Assembly (NCBI GenBank): GCA_021300495.1
Contig: JAJTDK010000005.1
Coordinates: 1 to 41,367, forward strand
DNA from: Limnohabitans sp.
GTDB lineage: Bacteria > Pseudomonadota > Gammaproteobacteria > Burkholderiales > Burkholderiaceae_C
DNA length: 41,367 nt
Reading direction: 5' to 3'
Shown: in pieces, positions 28,680 to 38,198 of the stretch
How positions within the stretch are numbered: position 1 is the stretch's first letter
Layout: the number at the start of each line of letters is the position of its first letter
Program-made: the position numbers and the translations under genes
Notes under the pieces: generated by a model
Told to the model about the DNA's origin: nothing
What the model saw: the letters and a program-made list of their open reading frames with translations, nothing else
The model's database searches: none

Positions 28680-28710
28680 TTGAACCCTACAGATCAAACT
28701 GGACATTGAT

Positions 28711-29844
28711 ATGAGCATTGAAAAATTTTCCTTCCCAACACCCATCCACTTTGGCGTTGGTTCACGCAAGTTAGTCGGCTCGCATTTGAAAAATTTAGGC
28801 TTCAAGCGTCCCCTCATCGTCACCGACAAAGCCATGGCCGATTTGCCTCTCATGGCTGAGTTCATCCGTCACTTGGATGGCCTTGAGGTGTCTGTTTATG
28901 CCGGCGTGCATGGCAACCCCACCGCCTCACAAGTCACAGCGGGTGGCGCAGCTTTCAAAGCGCACAATGCCGATTGCGTCATTGGCTTAGGTGGTGGCGC
29001 ATCGCTTGACGTGGCCAAAGTGGTGGGCTTGGCTGCCACCCACGATGGCCCCATTTTGGAATATGCATGGGATCACCCCAAGGTGCGAAGCATTACAGGC
29101 ACCCTACCCTATTTTGTGGCATTGCCCACCACCTCTGGCACTGGCTCTGAAGTGGGCCGCTCTAGTGTGGTCAGCGAAGATGACACACACCAAAAGCGCG
29201 TCATCTTTCACCCCAAGTTATTGGCTCAAACCGTGTTTGCCGATCCAGAACTCACAGTGGGCTTGCCTGGCAAGATCACTGCAGCCACTGGCATGGACGC
29301 CCTGACTCACAACATCGAAAGCTATTTGTCACCGGCCTACCATCCCTTGTGCGATGGCATTGCCTTGGAAGGCACTCGCATTGGGGCTGCAGCATTGCAC
29401 ACAGCTGTGCATGAACCCAGCAACCTCAAGGCCCGCAGCGACATGATGATGTCGTCCATGATGGGCGCCATTGCCTTCCAAAAAGATTTGGGTGCTGTGC
29501 ACTCCTGCGCCCACGCACTGGGTGCAGTGGTCGACATGCACCATGGCTTGGCCAACGCGCTCATGATCGATGTGGTGATGGCTTGGAACTACGAAGCCGT
29601 GCCTGAAAAATTCAACGAACTTGCGCACGTTTGCAATGTCAAAGGCGGCGGCAGTGCCTTTGTGGCTTGGCTCAAAGAATTGAAAGCGTCGATTGGCATC
29701 ACGGGTACTTTGTCTTCGCACGGTGTTAAACCCGAACACATGGCGCGTTTGGTTGAAATTGCTACGGCCGATATTTGCCATCAAACCAACCCGCGCCCTT
29801 GCACATCAGCCGATTTCGAGAAGCTGTTCAAGGCTGCCATGTAA
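28711..29844 (+). CDS. iron-containing alcohol dehydrogenase
   Basis: A 377-residue group III alcohol dehydrogenase. The NAD-binding GGGASLD is at 94-100. Iron ligand candidates Asp196 and His200 (GMDALTHNIES), His264 (GAVHSCAHALG) and His278 (MHHGLANA) are all present at family spacing. In this operon it would oxidise the alcohol of a gamma-glutamylated amino alcohol to an aldehyde, for the aldehyde dehydrogenase encoded at 30690. It starts 31 bases after the ligase gene; the downstream hydrolase starts 17 bases after its stop. Substrate assignment is by context only. Confidence 0.9.
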   Translation: MSIEKFSFPTPIHFGVGSRKLVGSHLKNLGFKRPLIVTDKAMADLPLMAEFIRHLDGLEVSVYAGVHGNPTASQVTAGGAAFKAHNADCVIGLGGGASLDVAKVVGLAATHDGPILEYAWDHPKVRSITGTLPYFVALPTTSGTGSEVGRSSVVSEDDTHQKRVIFHPKLLAQTVFADPELTVGLPGKITAATGMDALTHNIESYLSPAYHPLCDGIALEGTRIGAAALHTAVHEPSNLKARSDMMMSSMMGAIAFQKDLGAVHSCAHALGAVVDMHHGLANALMIDVVMAWNYEAVPEKFNELAHVCNVKGGGSAFVAWLKELKASIGITGTLSSHGVKPEHMARLVEIATADICHQTNPRPCTSADFEKLFKAAM

Positions 29845-29861
29845 TTTTGGATGAGGTCATC

Positions 29862-30647
29862 ATGTCTTCTAATTCCAAACGTCTGAAAATTGGCGTCTCT
29901 GCTTGCTTCTTTCACCCTGACCACGAACGCGTGATCTTCAAGGGCAAGACGCTTCAATACGTTGAGCAGTCGGTGATGCATTGGGTCATGTCGCAAGGCG
30001 ACTTGGCGGTCATGATTCCTTCCCCCGAAGGCGAAACCCAAGTGGGTGATGCGCAAATTGCCGACTACGCCCAATGGCTGGATGGCGTGGTGCTCATGGG
30101 CGGCAGCGATGTGTGGCCAGGCAGCTACGGCGAAGAAGTGATGGACCCAAGATGGACAGGCGACCGTGTGCGAGATGCTTACGAAAAGAAGCTGATTGAA
30201 TCTTTTGTAGCAGCTGGCAAACCAGTGCTGGGCGTATGCCGCGGCATGCAAATGATCAATGTGGCGTTTGGTGGCACTTTGTACCAAGACATTGCCACGC
30301 AAAGACCTGAAGCCCTGATGCACCGCGACGGCGTGAAGTACGACCTCAATTTGCATGAGGTGCAATTCGAACCCAATAGCACACTGTCTAAGCTATTGGG
30401 CGGCGCCACCAAAGCCAAAGTCAACAGCATTCACCATCAAGGCGTGAAAGATTTGGCCGCCAACTTTGTAGTGGAAGCTTTCTGCCCTCACGACCACATT
30501 CCAGAAGCCATTCGATTACAAGGCGACGCTTATGTGGCCGCCGTTCAGTGGCATCCTGAATTCCATAAATCGACCTTAGGCACCTTGGATGACTCACCCA
30601 TCCTGACTGATTTTTTAAATGCAGCACGCAAGAAGCAACCGGCTTAG
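29862..30647 (+). CDS. gamma-glutamyl hydrolase, PuuD-like class I glutamine amidotransferase
   Basis: A 261-residue class I glutamine amidotransferase-fold hydrolase. The nucleophile is Cys126 (GVCRGMQMINV) and the partners are His231 and Glu233 (QWHPEFH). This matches PuuD-type gamma-glutamyl-GABA hydrolases. It would remove glutamate from the oxidised gamma-glutamyl product and so release the free amino acid and recycle glutamate. The ATG at 29862 follows GAGG at 29853; this start is preferred over an upstream in-frame codon inside the dehydrogenase gene. It lies in the middle of the proposed ligase-dehydrogenase-hydrolase set. Confidence 0.88.
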   Translation: MSSNSKRLKIGVSACFFHPDHERVIFKGKTLQYVEQSVMHWVMSQGDLAVMIPSPEGETQVGDAQIADYAQWLDGVVLMGGSDVWPGSYGEEVMDPRWTGDRVRDAYEKKLIESFVAAGKPVLGVCRGMQMINVAFGGTLYQDIATQRPEALMHRDGVKYDLNLHEVQFEPNSTLSKLLGGATKAKVNSIHHQGVKDLAANFVVEAFCPHDHIPEAIRLQGDAYVAAVQWHPEFHKSTLGTLDDSPILTDFLNAARKKQPA

Positions 30648-30689
30648 GCTTCCTCTCTTCAAAAAAACACCGAACCACATTGGACTTGT

Positions 30690-32075
30690 ATGAAATTGCT
30701 TGACGTCGTCAACCCAGCCACCGATGAACTGATCACTCAACTGCGCATCGACGATGGCGCAGCTGTGGCCATCAAGGCCCAAAAAGCACGCAACGCACAA
30801 GCCGCATGGGCCGCTACGCCTTTGGCAGACCGCATGGCATGCATTCAGCGCTTTCGAGGTTTGGTTGAAGCGCAACTTGAAGACTTGGCTAAAACCATGA
30901 CCCAAGAAACCGGCAAGCCGCTGGCCCACTCGCGCAATGAGTTGAACGGCTTCTTAGGTCGCATCGACTTCTTCTTGTCAGAAGCCGAAGCAGTCCTAAA
31001 AACTGAAACGGTTTACAAACAAGACGGCATGTGCGAGCAAATTCAGCACATTCCCCTTGGCTTGATTGGCAACATTTCTGCATGGAACTACCCGTGGTTT
31101 GTGGGCGGCAATGTGTTTGTACCTGGCCTGCTCATGGGCAACGCCATTTTGTACAAACCGTCAGAATTCGCAGCCATGAGCGGCATGGCCATGGCCCGTT
31201 TGCTGCACGAGGCTGGCATTCCCCAAGATGTGTTTGCCACGCTCATTGGTGCCGCTGACACTGGCAATGCTTTGCTTGCACAACAACTCGATGGTATGTT
31301 TTTCACAGGCTCATTGGCCACGGGACAGCACATTGCCAACGTCATGGGGCCGCGTATGACCAAGCTCCAATTGGAATTGGGCGGCAAAGATCCCACCTAT
31401 GTGTGTGCCGATGCCGACCCTGTGGCGGCCGCACAATCCTTGGCAGATGGTGCCATGTACAACGCCGGTCAAAGCTGCTGCTCGGTCGAGCGTATTTATG
31501 TGCATGCCAGCATTCATGACAAATTCGTGGAAGCACTGGTCGACACGGTTCGGAGTTTCAAAATGGGCGATCCGTTGGCCGCGGACACCTACTTGGGCCC
31601 GCTTACACGCGCACCTCAACTGAAAGTTTTGGAAGCTCAAATTGCCGATGCCAAAGCCAAAGGCGCTCGTTGTTTGCTGGGTGGGCAACGCAGTAAAGGC
31701 CCCATGGGCGGCAAAGGCAATTGGTTTGAAGCCACGGTGTTTGACAACGTGAACCACAGCATGTCCCTCATGCGCGACGAAAGTTTTGGACCCATCATTG
31801 GCATTCAAAAAGTCAATGACGATGCTGAGGCCATTCGCCTCATGAACGACACTGCCTATGGCCTCACCGCTGGCGTTTACACACCCAACGAACAACATGC
31901 GCGTGAAGTGCTTTCTCAAGTTCGTGCTGGCTCTGTTTATTGGAATTGCTGCGACCGCGTCAGCCCACGCTTGCCTTGGAGTGGCTATGGTCACTCAGGC
32001 ATTGGCCTGACTTTGTCTCGCGAAGGCCTAGCCACTTTCACACGCCCCAAAGCTTGGCACTTGCGCAGCAACTGA
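30690..32075 (+). CDS. aldehyde dehydrogenase family protein
   Basis: A 461-residue NAD(P)-dependent aldehyde dehydrogenase. Catalytic Cys263 lies in NAGQSCCSVER, Glu229 in LELGGKD and the oxyanion-hole Asn133 in AWNYP. It is distinct from PhnY at 18612. Position after the alcohol dehydrogenase and hydrolase suggests that it oxidises the gamma-glutamyl-amino aldehyde to the acid. The HAD gene starts one base after its stop. It also resembles succinate-semialdehyde dehydrogenases, so a GABA-type route is the alternative. Confidence 0.88.
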   Translation: MKLLDVVNPATDELITQLRIDDGAAVAIKAQKARNAQAAWAATPLADRMACIQRFRGLVEAQLEDLAKTMTQETGKPLAHSRNELNGFLGRIDFFLSEAEAVLKTETVYKQDGMCEQIQHIPLGLIGNISAWNYPWFVGGNVFVPGLLMGNAILYKPSEFAAMSGMAMARLLHEAGIPQDVFATLIGAADTGNALLAQQLDGMFFTGSLATGQHIANVMGPRMTKLQLELGGKDPTYVCADADPVAAAQSLADGAMYNAGQSCCSVERIYVHASIHDKFVEALVDTVRSFKMGDPLAADTYLGPLTRAPQLKVLEAQIADAKAKGARCLLGGQRSKGPMGGKGNWFEATVFDNVNHSMSLMRDESFGPIIGIQKVNDDAEAIRLMNDTAYGLTAGVYTPNEQHAREVLSQVRAGSVYWNCCDRVSPRLPWSGYGHSGIGLTLSREGLATFTRPKAWHLRSN

Positions 32076-32076
32076 C

Positions 32077-32736
32077 ATGCGCTTGGCTTTGTTTGACTTA
32101 GACCATACGCTGCTCAATGGCGACAGCGATCAGTTGTGGTGTGATTTCCTCATCGACAAAGGCTTGCTCGACAAGGCCATCTTCTCGGCCAAAAACGAAG
32201 CCATGGCGCGCGATTACAAATCTGGCGCAGTCAATGTGCAAGCGTTTTGTGAGTTTTACATTGGCACCCTCACACTTCACTCGCCTTCTGAATGGGAACC
32301 ACTGCGTCAAGAATTTTTAAGCGAGTGGGTGGCGCCCAAATTGTGCGCTGGTGGCAAAGCACAAATCAAAGCTCACCAAGCCAAAGGCGATCGAGTGGTC
32401 ATGACCACCGCCACCAATCGGTTCATCACAGAATTGACGGCCAAACACTTAGGCGTGCAGGACCTCATTGCCACAGAGGCCGAATTGCAAAACGGTTTGT
32501 TCACCGGAAAAACTGCAGGCGTGTTAAACATGCGTGAAGGCAAAGTTACGCGCCTTAAGATGTGGTGCCATGAACAGCAATTGGACTGGCCTCAGCTTGA
32601 AACATGGGGCTACAGCGATTCCATCAACGACCTGCCCTTGCTAGAAGCCGTCACGCACGCCACCGTGACACAGGGCGATGTAAAGTTGAGAACAGAAGCC
32701 GCCAAGCACGGCTGGCCCCAAATTGAGTGGTTTTAA
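32077..32736 (+). CDS. HAD-IB family phosphatase
   Basis: A 219-residue haloacid-dehalogenase-fold protein of the SerB-like IB group. Asp7 and Asp9 (LFDLDHTLLNGDSD) are the nucleophile and acid/base pair; later motifs are VVMTTATNRFI and GYSDSINDLPLLEA. It hydrolyses a phosphomonoester with Mg2+. It sits one base after the aldehyde dehydrogenase stop, so it shares a transcript with the amine genes. A phosphoethanolamine or phosphoserine substrate would fit the headgroup idea but is not shown by the sequence; related proteins also occur widely as general housekeeping phosphatases. Confidence 0.85.
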   Translation: MRLALFDLDHTLLNGDSDQLWCDFLIDKGLLDKAIFSAKNEAMARDYKSGAVNVQAFCEFYIGTLTLHSPSEWEPLRQEFLSEWVAPKLCAGGKAQIKAHQAKGDRVVMTTATNRFITELTAKHLGVQDLIATEAELQNGLFTGKTAGVLNMREGKVTRLKMWCHEQQLDWPQLETWGYSDSINDLPLLEAVTHATVTQGDVKLRTEAAKHGWPQIEWF

Positions 32737-32760
32737 CTTTGTAGCCAAAGCAGGATTCAC

Positions 32761-33771
32761 ATGACGAGCACTGTATTCACCGACATTGACTGGGACAAAG
32801 ACGGCAAGCAAATTGGCACCCTCAACTTGCCCCACTCTCCCGACGACGATGCATGGGGCGTGATTCCGTTTCCCGCCGCCTCCATTAAAAATGGCAACGG
32901 CCCAGTGGTGGTGGTTACCGGCGCAGTACATGGCGACGAGTACGAGGGCCCCATCGTTATTTCGGAGTTAATGCGCAACATCGAAGCCCACGAAGTCAAC
33001 GGGCAATTGATTCTGCTCCCTACCTTCAATGCGCCAGCATTGAAAGCTGGGCGACGCACATCCCCCATCGATCAATTGAACCTGAACCGTGTTTTTCCAG
33101 GCGATGACTACGGCCTGCCGACGCAGCAAATAGCGCGCTATGTCACCGACCACCTCTTTAGCAAGGCAAATTTCTACATCGACCTGCATGCGGGAGGTCG
33201 GTCTTTGTTTATCCAGCCAAGCGCTCATGTGGTCATGGCCGATGGCATGGCTGCAGAACTCATACAAGCGAATGCGCGCTTAGCGGAAGCATTTGGCGTG
33301 GCCATGACGGTTCAGACCAGCAACATGGGCGACTACAGAACATCAGCTGGTTATGTCACCTTCAAAGGCATTCCCATGTTGGCTGCCGAGATGGGCATGG
33401 GCGGCTGGGCTACAGCAGACTCTGTTCGGGCAACACGCGAGGCCACACACCGAGTGCTCAAGCACACGGGGGTCTTGCCAAACATTGAAACCTGTCCCGG
33501 TGAAAAAACACAATGGACACGCATTCACGGCACTTCAGCCTATGTCTTTGCACCCATGGATGGCTATTTTGAAAGACACTTCGCATTAGGCGATGACATT
33601 CAAAAAGGGCAATTGGCCGGTTTAATGCACCACCTCGATCGACCCAGCCTCAAACCCGAGCCTGTGTACTTTCAATCAAGCGGCACGCTCTACGCGCATG
33701 GATTGATAGGACATGTTCGTGCAGGGCAAAATTTAGCAGTCTTGGTTGAAAAGCTTGAATCGCCTGTTTAA
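32761..33771 (+). CDS. succinylglutamate desuccinylase/aspartoacylase family deacylase
   Basis: A 336-residue zinc hydrolase of the aspartoacylase group. Zinc ligands are His57 and Glu60 (GAVHGDEYEG) and His143 (YIDLHAGG). NLNRVFPG (107-114) is the substrate-carboxylate motif and AAEMGMGG probably holds the catalytic Glu. These enzymes remove an acyl group from N-acyl amino acids, as in AstE or DoeB. In this operon it may deacylate N-acyl amines or aminophosphonates before the ligase or PhnW step, which is inference. Its 3' end overlaps the convergent TSUP gene stop by four bases. Last gene of the plus-strand unit. Confidence 0.85.
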   Translation: MTSTVFTDIDWDKDGKQIGTLNLPHSPDDDAWGVIPFPAASIKNGNGPVVVVTGAVHGDEYEGPIVISELMRNIEAHEVNGQLILLPTFNAPALKAGRRTSPIDQLNLNRVFPGDDYGLPTQQIARYVTDHLFSKANFYIDLHAGGRSLFIQPSAHVVMADGMAAELIQANARLAEAFGVAMTVQTSNMGDYRTSAGYVTFKGIPMLAAEMGMGGWATADSVRATREATHRVLKHTGVLPNIETCPGEKTQWTRIHGTSAYVFAPMDGYFERHFALGDDIQKGQLAGLMHHLDRPSLKPEPVYFQSSGTLYAHGLIGHVRAGQNLAVLVEKLESPV

Positions 33772-34508
33772 AAAACAGTGCCTCGCAAGGCTCTGGCACA
33801 CAACACAAGCCCACTGAGACATAAAAAACTGTGAATAAAGGGCTTGAGAAAAGCCGCTTGAATTCGGACTGCCAATTGGTGTCCCAGCCACACCCCGGCC
33901 ATGGCAAAAGGCAGAAGCAGCATCAAGCATGTCCAAAGCGCTACATCGTTCAAGCCACCTGAAACACCCACCATACAAAGCGCTATAGAAGACAGACCAA
34001 TGATGGTCATGGGCATGGTCGCCCTGATTGAAAATGGATCCGACAAACGCTGCGCCAACCAAGACATGACGACTGGGCCTGCTGTGCCAAACATCGTTTC
34101 AACCAAGCCCATGGCGAATCCTGCGAAGTGTCGCATTGAAGGCCTGAGCTGAACTACCACTGACGCCCCCTTGAGCCCACGCCACCCAATGAAGATGACA
34201 TAGAGCCCCAAGCAAAAAAGCAGGCCATCACCTTGGGTTATGCGAATGAGCACGATGCCAGCAAGTGCGCCAACAATGACAGAGGGTAGCAAGGGCGGCA
34301 ATTCTTTCCACATGACTTGCCTAAAATTCAAGCCCGTATGCAAGATGGCCGCAGGCACATCAATCAGCAGCACCAAGGGCACCACTACAGCTAGCGGCCA
34401 ATCCCATGCCAACAAGGGAACAATGATCAGGGCAGAACCGAACCCTGCAATTCCCAACACAAAATAGCCTACAAACACGACTGCAAATTGAAACAGGCCA
34501 GCTTCCAT
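33768..34508 (-). CDS. TauE/SafE (TSUP) family anion transporter
   Basis: A 246-residue membrane protein with about eight hydrophobic segments in two TSUP repeats (GIAGFGSALIIVPLLAWDWP near residues 19-38 and GLVETMFGTAGPVVMSWLAQ near 134-153). TSUP proteins export or import sulfite, sulfonates or organic anions. The gene is adjacent to the Nudix gene with no gap between stop and start, so it is in that transcript rather than in the phosphonate unit, although its 3' end overlaps the deacylase gene. Substrate unknown. Confidence 0.88.
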   Translation of the reverse strand: MEAGLFQFAVVFVGYFVLGIAGFGSALIIVPLLAWDWPLAVVVPLVLLIDVPAAILHTGLNFRQVMWKELPPLLPSVIVGALAGIVLIRITQGDGLLFCLGLYVIFIGWRGLKGASVVVQLRPSMRHFAGFAMGLVETMFGTAGPVVMSWLAQRLSDPFSIRATMPMTIIGLSSIALCMVGVSGGLNDVALWTCLMLLLPFAMAGVWLGHQLAVRIQAAFLKPFIHSFLCLSGLVLCARALRGTVF

Positions 34509-35375
34509 CTAGTTCAAAACACCTTGTGCTATGACGCACGCTGCGTCCACAGTGAAAGCATGATTCGCAATGGCCTCAACAACTTGCTTAGGCGACATAC
34601 AAGCAAACTCGCTCACTTCACCATCTTGATTGATGGGCGTTATTTCAGGCGGCACAAGCAAGTTGTAAACCCAAAGTGTTTCATGGTGCCAGCCAGTGGC
34701 AACCGATCTGCAGGTACTCACTTTGCCGTGCGCAACCGCCGTCATGGCCAAGGCTTCAGAAATGCCAGCTTCCTCCGCCATTTCTCTGACGCCGCAAGTT
34801 TGAAGCAACTCACCCGCAGGCAACCCACCTGCCGCTATGTTGTCCAACATGCCTGGATCGGTAGCTTTAGTTTGAGCACGGCGACCACACCACACATGAC
34901 CTTCAAGCGTGAAGCCATTCACATGCACAGCATGACTGCGCAAACCAAAAAACCTGAAGGCCGATCGTTCCATTTCAAAAGCCGCAGGCAAGTGGCTTGT
35001 AGGTTCTAAACTTTGTTTACCTACGCCAATGACTTGATCTTCCCAAAAGCTGAATTTTTCATTGCGCCAACCCGTGACATGACCCTGATCATGCAACTGT
35101 TTTGCCCACTCCGCCAAGGCCAGACTGCGTGAGCTTGGTGTCCCTTCTTGAGTATCCCATCTCAGGCCTAGAGGCAACTGCACCCATTGCGCACTCAGTT
35201 GTTGAAGTGCTTTGGCATGCAGCGGTTTGAGGTGCCCTGTGGCTGTATGCGAGCCCCCCAAATACCAAGGAACTGATTCTTTCGGCAAAGGCTGCATGGC
35301 CTGCTCCAAGCATTGATGCAATACTTGGATTTCTGAACCGCTGAGGGCGGCCTTGAACTTTTCAATGGGGCTCAT
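34509..35375 (-). CDS. Nudix hydrolase with N-terminal DUF4743 domain
   Basis: A 288-residue protein. Residues 183-205 match the Nudix box (GG-x4-E189-x7-REMAEEAGI) with the catalytic Glu pair intact. The N-terminal 110 residues resemble DUF4743, found with Nudix domains related to the plant/yeast thiamin-pyrophosphate Nudix proteins. It likely removes damaged thiamine diphosphate derivatives or related nucleotides. It follows polA after 36 bases and abuts the TSUP gene. The start at 35375 gives MSPIEKFKAAL, normal for the family. Confidence 0.88.
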   Translation of the reverse strand: MSPIEKFKAALSGSEIQVLHQCLEQAMQPLPKESVPWYLGGSHTATGHLKPLHAKALQQLSAQWVQLPLGLRWDTQEGTPSSRSLALAEWAKQLHDQGHVTGWRNEKFSFWEDQVIGVGKQSLEPTSHLPAAFEMERSAFRFFGLRSHAVHVNGFTLEGHVWCGRRAQTKATDPGMLDNIAAGGLPAGELLQTCGVREMAEEAGISEALAMTAVAHGKVSTCRSVATGWHHETLWVYNLLVPPEITPINQDGEVSEFACMSPKQVVEAIANHAFTVDAACVIAQGVLN

Positions 35376-35411
35376 GCTTTCTGCAAACTGAAGTGGGTGA
35401 TGAATGCCATT

Positions 35412-38198
35412 TCAGTGTGCCTGATCCCAATTCAATCCCACTCCTACCTCGGCCAACAAAGACACCTTGAGAGATGCAACCTCTGCCATCCATTTTGGGA
35501 CTGCAACTTTGAGCCATTCAACTTCATCTTCTGGCACTTCAAACACCAGTTCATCGTGCACCTGCATGATGACCTTGGTTTTGCGTTGCTCGCGGTCAAT
35601 GCCTGCTTGCACTGCAATCATGGACAGTTTGATCAAATCGGCCGCGGTACCCTGCATGGGCGCATTGATGGCCGCTCGCTCAGCGCCCGCACGACGAGGG
35701 CCGTTGGGAGAATTGATTTCTGGCAAATACAACCTCCGGCCAAACACGGTTTCAACATAGCCTTGCGATTTGGCTTGCTCGCGCGTTTCATCCATGTAGC
35801 GCTTTACACCTGCAAAGCGTTGGAAGTAACGCTCGATGTAGTTTTTGGCAGCGCCGTTGTCAATGCCTAAAGCCTTGGCCAATCCGAATGCACTCATGCC
35901 GTAAATCAAACCAAAGTTGATGGTTTTGGCATAGCGGCGTTGCTCACTGGAAACTTGATCGGGTGTTAAACCAAACACTTCAGCGGCCGTCGCCTTGTGC
36001 ACATCAAGCCCTTGATGAAATGCACGAAGCAAGGCTTCATCGCCACTCAAATGCGCCATGATGCGCAGTTCAATTTGTGAATAATCAGCACTGGCAATCA
36101 GACTGCCTGAAGGTGCGACAAAAGCTTCGCGCACTTTGCGTCCTTCAGCAGTGCGAATGGGAATGTTTTGCAAATTAGGGTCGTTGCTAGACAAGCGCCC
36201 CGTCACAGCCACGGCCTGTGCGTAATGGGTATGGACTCGGCCCGTTCTAGGCAATGCCATTTGCGCCAGTTTGTCGGTATAAGTACCCTTCAGTTTGGAC
36301 AAACTGCGATGCTCCAAAATGCGCGCAGGCAAGGGGTAGTCTTCTGCCAGTTTTTCCAACACTTCTTCATCGGTACTGCGCGCACCCGTCGCGGTTTTTT
36401 TGATAACTGGCAAACCCAGCTTGTCAAAAAAGATTTCACCGAGTTGTTTGGGGCTGCTCAAGTTGAAGGGCTGACCTGCAATTTCATAAGCTTCAGTTTC
36501 TAGCTGCAAAATGCGTTGCCCCAAGGCTTGGCTTTGTGCGGCCAGTGTAGGTCCATCAATTAGCACGCCATTGCGCTCAATGCGAAACAATGCTTCGCTG
36601 GTGGCAATTTCGATGTCATATATAGCACGCAGTTTGGCATCTGCTTGAATGCGCGGCCACAGCACGCCATGCACGTCCAAACATTGGTCGGCATCTTCAC
36701 AAGAATATTCAGAGGCCTTATCGACATCCACTTGGGCAAAGGAAATTTGATGCGCACCTTTGCCGCACATGTCTTCGTAGGTCAAGCCCGTACGGCCCAC
36801 ATGCCGCAGTGCCAAACTGGTCAGGCTGTGCGGCTTGTGAACTTCCAGCACATAACTCTGCAGCATGGTGTCGTGCGCATAACCGCGCACCTCAATGCCT
36901 TGATTGGCGAACACATGCCGGTCGTATTTAACGTGCTGGCCTACTTTGAGTTTGAGCGGGTTTTCAAGCCAAGCTTTGAGCCTGGCCAGAACTTCCAACA
37001 AGGGCAACTGCACAGGTGCATCGGGGCCTTCATGTCTCAAGGGCAAATAAGCGGCTTCACCCGGTTTGACACTCCAACTGATGCCCACCAAATCGGCGCG
37101 CATGGCATCGAGCGATGTGGTCTCGGTGTCAATGGCCACACACTCGGCGGCCTCTAACCTCGGCAGCCATGTGTCGAATTGCGTCCAAGTCAAAATGGTT
37201 TCGTAGTGCTTGTCGCCAGTGACAGTGACGACTGGTTCTGGCTCTGCAAACAAATCGTCATTGGGTACGAACGCCGCTTTGGCAGAGGACTTGCTGGCTG
37301 CAGACTCAGGGGCGCCTGCACCACGGCTTCTGACTAAACCTTTGAAGCCATACTTTTCGTAAAAGGCCAACAAGTCGGCCTCGTTGGGCGGTGCCAAGCG
37401 AATGGATTCCAGTGAGGGGAGTTCGGGCACGTACTCGTTCAAATCACAATCGGTGCGAATTTTCAAGAGCTGACGGCCAGTGGGCAACCAATCGACCGCC
37501 TTTCGAAGATTCTCACCCACCACTCCTTTGACTTGATCGGCGTTGGCCATCAAGTTATCGAGCGAGCCATATTCAAGCAAAAGTTTAACCGCCGTTTTAG
37601 GGCCTACTTTTTGCACGCCTGGCACATTGTCGACCGTGTCACCCACCAAAATTTGGTAGTCCAACATGAGGCTGGCAGGCACACCAAATTCTTCTTGAAC
37701 GCCCACCAAATCACGGCGTTTTCCATTCATGGTGTCAATGATGGTGATGTGTTCATTCACCAATTGGGCCAAGTCTTTGTCGCCACTTGAAACCACCACC
37801 TCTATGCCTTGAGATGAGCCCACAGCAGACAGTGTGCCGATCACATCATCGGCCTCAACGCCTGGCACGTCCAAGACTTTCCATCCCATCAAACGAACCA
37901 ACTCATGAATCGGCTGAATTTGCGAACGCAAATCGTCGGGCATGGGACTTCTGTTTTGTTTGTATTCTGGGTAAATTTCATCGCGGAATGTAGGGCCTTT
38001 GGCGTCAAACACACACACTGCAAAGTCTGCGGGAATGTCTTTCCGAAGGCGCTCCATCATGTTGATCATGCCTCGGATGGCACCGGTGGCAGGACTGCTA
38101 GGGTCGCCAGGTACGGCCCGCAAATCAGGCATGGCATGAAAGGCTCGGTAGAGGTAACTGGAACCATCCACCAGCAAAAGGGTTTTCTTATCGCTCAT
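35412..38198 (-). CDS. polA: DNA polymerase I
   Basis: A 928-residue enzyme, the same length as E. coli PolA. Residues 1-290 form the 5'-3' exonuclease (LLVDGSSYLYRAFHAMPDLR at the start). The middle part contains an intact 3'-5' exonuclease motif AIDTETTSLDAMRADLVGIS with DxE. The polymerase shows motif A ADYSQIELRIMAHLSGDEAL, motif B RRYAKTINFGLIYGMSAFG and motif C QVHDELVFE. It removes RNA primers and fills gaps in replication and repair. ATG 38198 (MSDKKTLLLVDG) is chosen since it begins the exonuclease fold; an in-frame codon at 38264 adds a non-homologous leader. Divergent from thrB. Confidence 0.97.
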   Translation of the reverse strand: MSDKKTLLLVDGSSYLYRAFHAMPDLRAVPGDPSSPATGAIRGMINMMERLRKDIPADFAVCVFDAKGPTFRDEIYPEYKQNRSPMPDDLRSQIQPIHELVRLMGWKVLDVPGVEADDVIGTLSAVGSSQGIEVVVSSGDKDLAQLVNEHITIIDTMNGKRRDLVGVQEEFGVPASLMLDYQILVGDTVDNVPGVQKVGPKTAVKLLLEYGSLDNLMANADQVKGVVGENLRKAVDWLPTGRQLLKIRTDCDLNEYVPELPSLESIRLAPPNEADLLAFYEKYGFKGLVRSRGAGAPESAASKSSAKAAFVPNDDLFAEPEPVVTVTGDKHYETILTWTQFDTWLPRLEAAECVAIDTETTSLDAMRADLVGISWSVKPGEAAYLPLRHEGPDAPVQLPLLEVLARLKAWLENPLKLKVGQHVKYDRHVFANQGIEVRGYAHDTMLQSYVLEVHKPHSLTSLALRHVGRTGLTYEDMCGKGAHQISFAQVDVDKASEYSCEDADQCLDVHGVLWPRIQADAKLRAIYDIEIATSEALFRIERNGVLIDGPTLAAQSQALGQRILQLETEAYEIAGQPFNLSSPKQLGEIFFDKLGLPVIKKTATGARSTDEEVLEKLAEDYPLPARILEHRSLSKLKGTYTDKLAQMALPRTGRVHTHYAQAVAVTGRLSSNDPNLQNIPIRTAEGRKVREAFVAPSGSLIASADYSQIELRIMAHLSGDEALLRAFHQGLDVHKATAAEVFGLTPDQVSSEQRRYAKTINFGLIYGMSAFGLAKALGIDNGAAKNYIERYFQRFAGVKRYMDETREQAKSQGYVETVFGRRLYLPEINSPNGPRRAGAERAAINAPMQGTAADLIKLSMIAVQAGIDREQRKTKVIMQVHDELVFEVPEDEVEWLKVAVPKWMAEVASLKVSLLAEVGVGLNWDQAH

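Noticed and set aside
29329-29784. 151-residue minus-strand frame opposite the Fe alcohol dehydrogenase
   Set aside because: Complement of a well-supported gene with all metal ligands; no ribosome binding site or family match.
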